Positions 63,860-64,000 of a stretch of 64,000 bases of DNA are shown in pieces. A program made the position numbers and the translations under genes. Origin of the DNA: Akkermansia muciniphila (lineage in GTDB: Bacteria > Verrucomicrobiota > Verrucomicrobiia > Limisphaerales > BJHT01); the NCBI GenBank assembly GCA_945861535.1, contig CAMAUZ010000028.1, forward strand, positions 19,419 to 83,418, written 5' to 3'. Under the pieces are notes generated by a model. That model did no database searches, was not told the origin of the DNA, and worked only from the letters and a program-made list of their open reading frames with translations. The first letter of the stretch is position 1, and every line of letters starts with the position of its first letter.

Positions 63860-64000
63860 CCATCCGGATATTAGTCCCACAGCATCAACTGGTTACGAGA
63901 GGCGGTAGCCTCATCTTGAGAGCCGATATTGGCAAACAGCTCAGCCATAGGCACTTGCTCAAACGCGTTGACGCTCACAATCTGTAGCATTTGGGACAGG
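63853..64000 (-). mobile_element. end of an IS4-like insertion sequence, cut by the window edge
   Basis: The minus strand encodes a transposase C-terminus (about LSQMLQIVSVNAFEQVPMAE, LFANIGSQDEATASRNQLML) ending at a TAA (63871-63873), as in IS4-family proteins. The visible terminus begins near TCATAACCATCCGGATATTAG. Base composition is less GC-rich than the host genes. It interrupts the MFS gene after LGVCCT. Confidence 0.75.
63871..64000 (-). CDS. IS4-like transposase, C-terminal part
   Basis: Partial gene, running off the window. The visible 42 residues include ASRNQLMLWD at the end. The related family C-terminus has LSQ-x-LQI and an Asn-Gln-Leu motif near the end, which are seen here. 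The rest lies beyond position 64000. Confidence 0.7.
   Translation of the reverse strand, partial: LSQMLQIVSVNAFEQVPMAELFANIGSQDEATASRNQLMLWD

Overview
The window looks like a high-GC, free-living member of the Verrucomicrobiota (Limisphaera/Pedosphaera-like). This is inferred from the gene content: a Tat-exported Gfo/Idh/MocA oxidoreductase, DUF1559-like prepilin proteins, CRTAC1/FG-GAP, DUF4091, DUF4838 and ThuA secreted proteins, a Verrucomicrobia-style surface protein ending in RFFRILLGP, and gaps full of interspersed palindromic repeats. No rRNA, tRNA or CRISPR array was seen.

Layout. 0.4-3.2 kb: apbE and an exported oxidoreductase, both on the minus strand. 3.4-7.4 kb: a three-gene exopolysaccharide export unit on the minus strand (beta-barrel protein, Wza-like protein, Wzc-like tyrosine kinase) that is visibly less GC-rich than its surroundings. 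7.6-9.3 kb: a decayed ISAs1 transposase with a DruA-like (DUF4338) N-terminus. 9.4-22 kb: housekeeping genes (sppA, upp, three CNNM/CorC-type membrane proteins, a membrane-anchored formylglycine-generating enzyme, rsmI, ppdK). 22-34 kb: an Ig/cadherin-like surface protein, an SMP-30-like lipoprotein, rlmN, a nucleotidyltransferase/partner pair next to a vsr-like endonuclease, a sialidase and a CocE-type hydrolase. 34.5-45 kb: seven consecutive plus-strand genes, nearly all secreted (prepilin-like, lipoprotein, DUF4091, CRTAC1, beta-propeller, beta-helix, DUF4838). 45.6-54 kb: a leucine-rich-repeat protein, a sugar isomerase-like TIM barrel, rimO, a RodZ-like protein, a DUF4185-like protein, a CBS protein and an unknown protein. 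54.5-59.2 kb: a 1548-residue repetitive surface protein. 59.4-60.4 kb: a decayed group II intron reverse transcriptase. 60.5-64 kb: ThuA, three small membrane proteins and an MFS gene cut by an IS4-like element at the window edge.

The most distinctive signal is the repeat load. At least eight families of inverted-repeat elements fill the gaps. One (family B) is a MITE of about 265 bp with terminal inverted repeats and 8-9 bp target duplications; one copy splits the reverse-transcriptase pseudogene so cleanly that the empty site can be reconstructed. Several families begin with GTAG or GTAA at both ends. In four to five genes the stop codon, and in one case the last residues, are supplied by the repeat. 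A palindromic repeat is also translated in frame inside apbE, and a microrepeat inside the vsr-like gene. The 34.5-45 kb secretome cluster and the 28.5-29.8 kb nucleotidyltransferase/vsr locus are the best candidates for uncharacterised functional systems.
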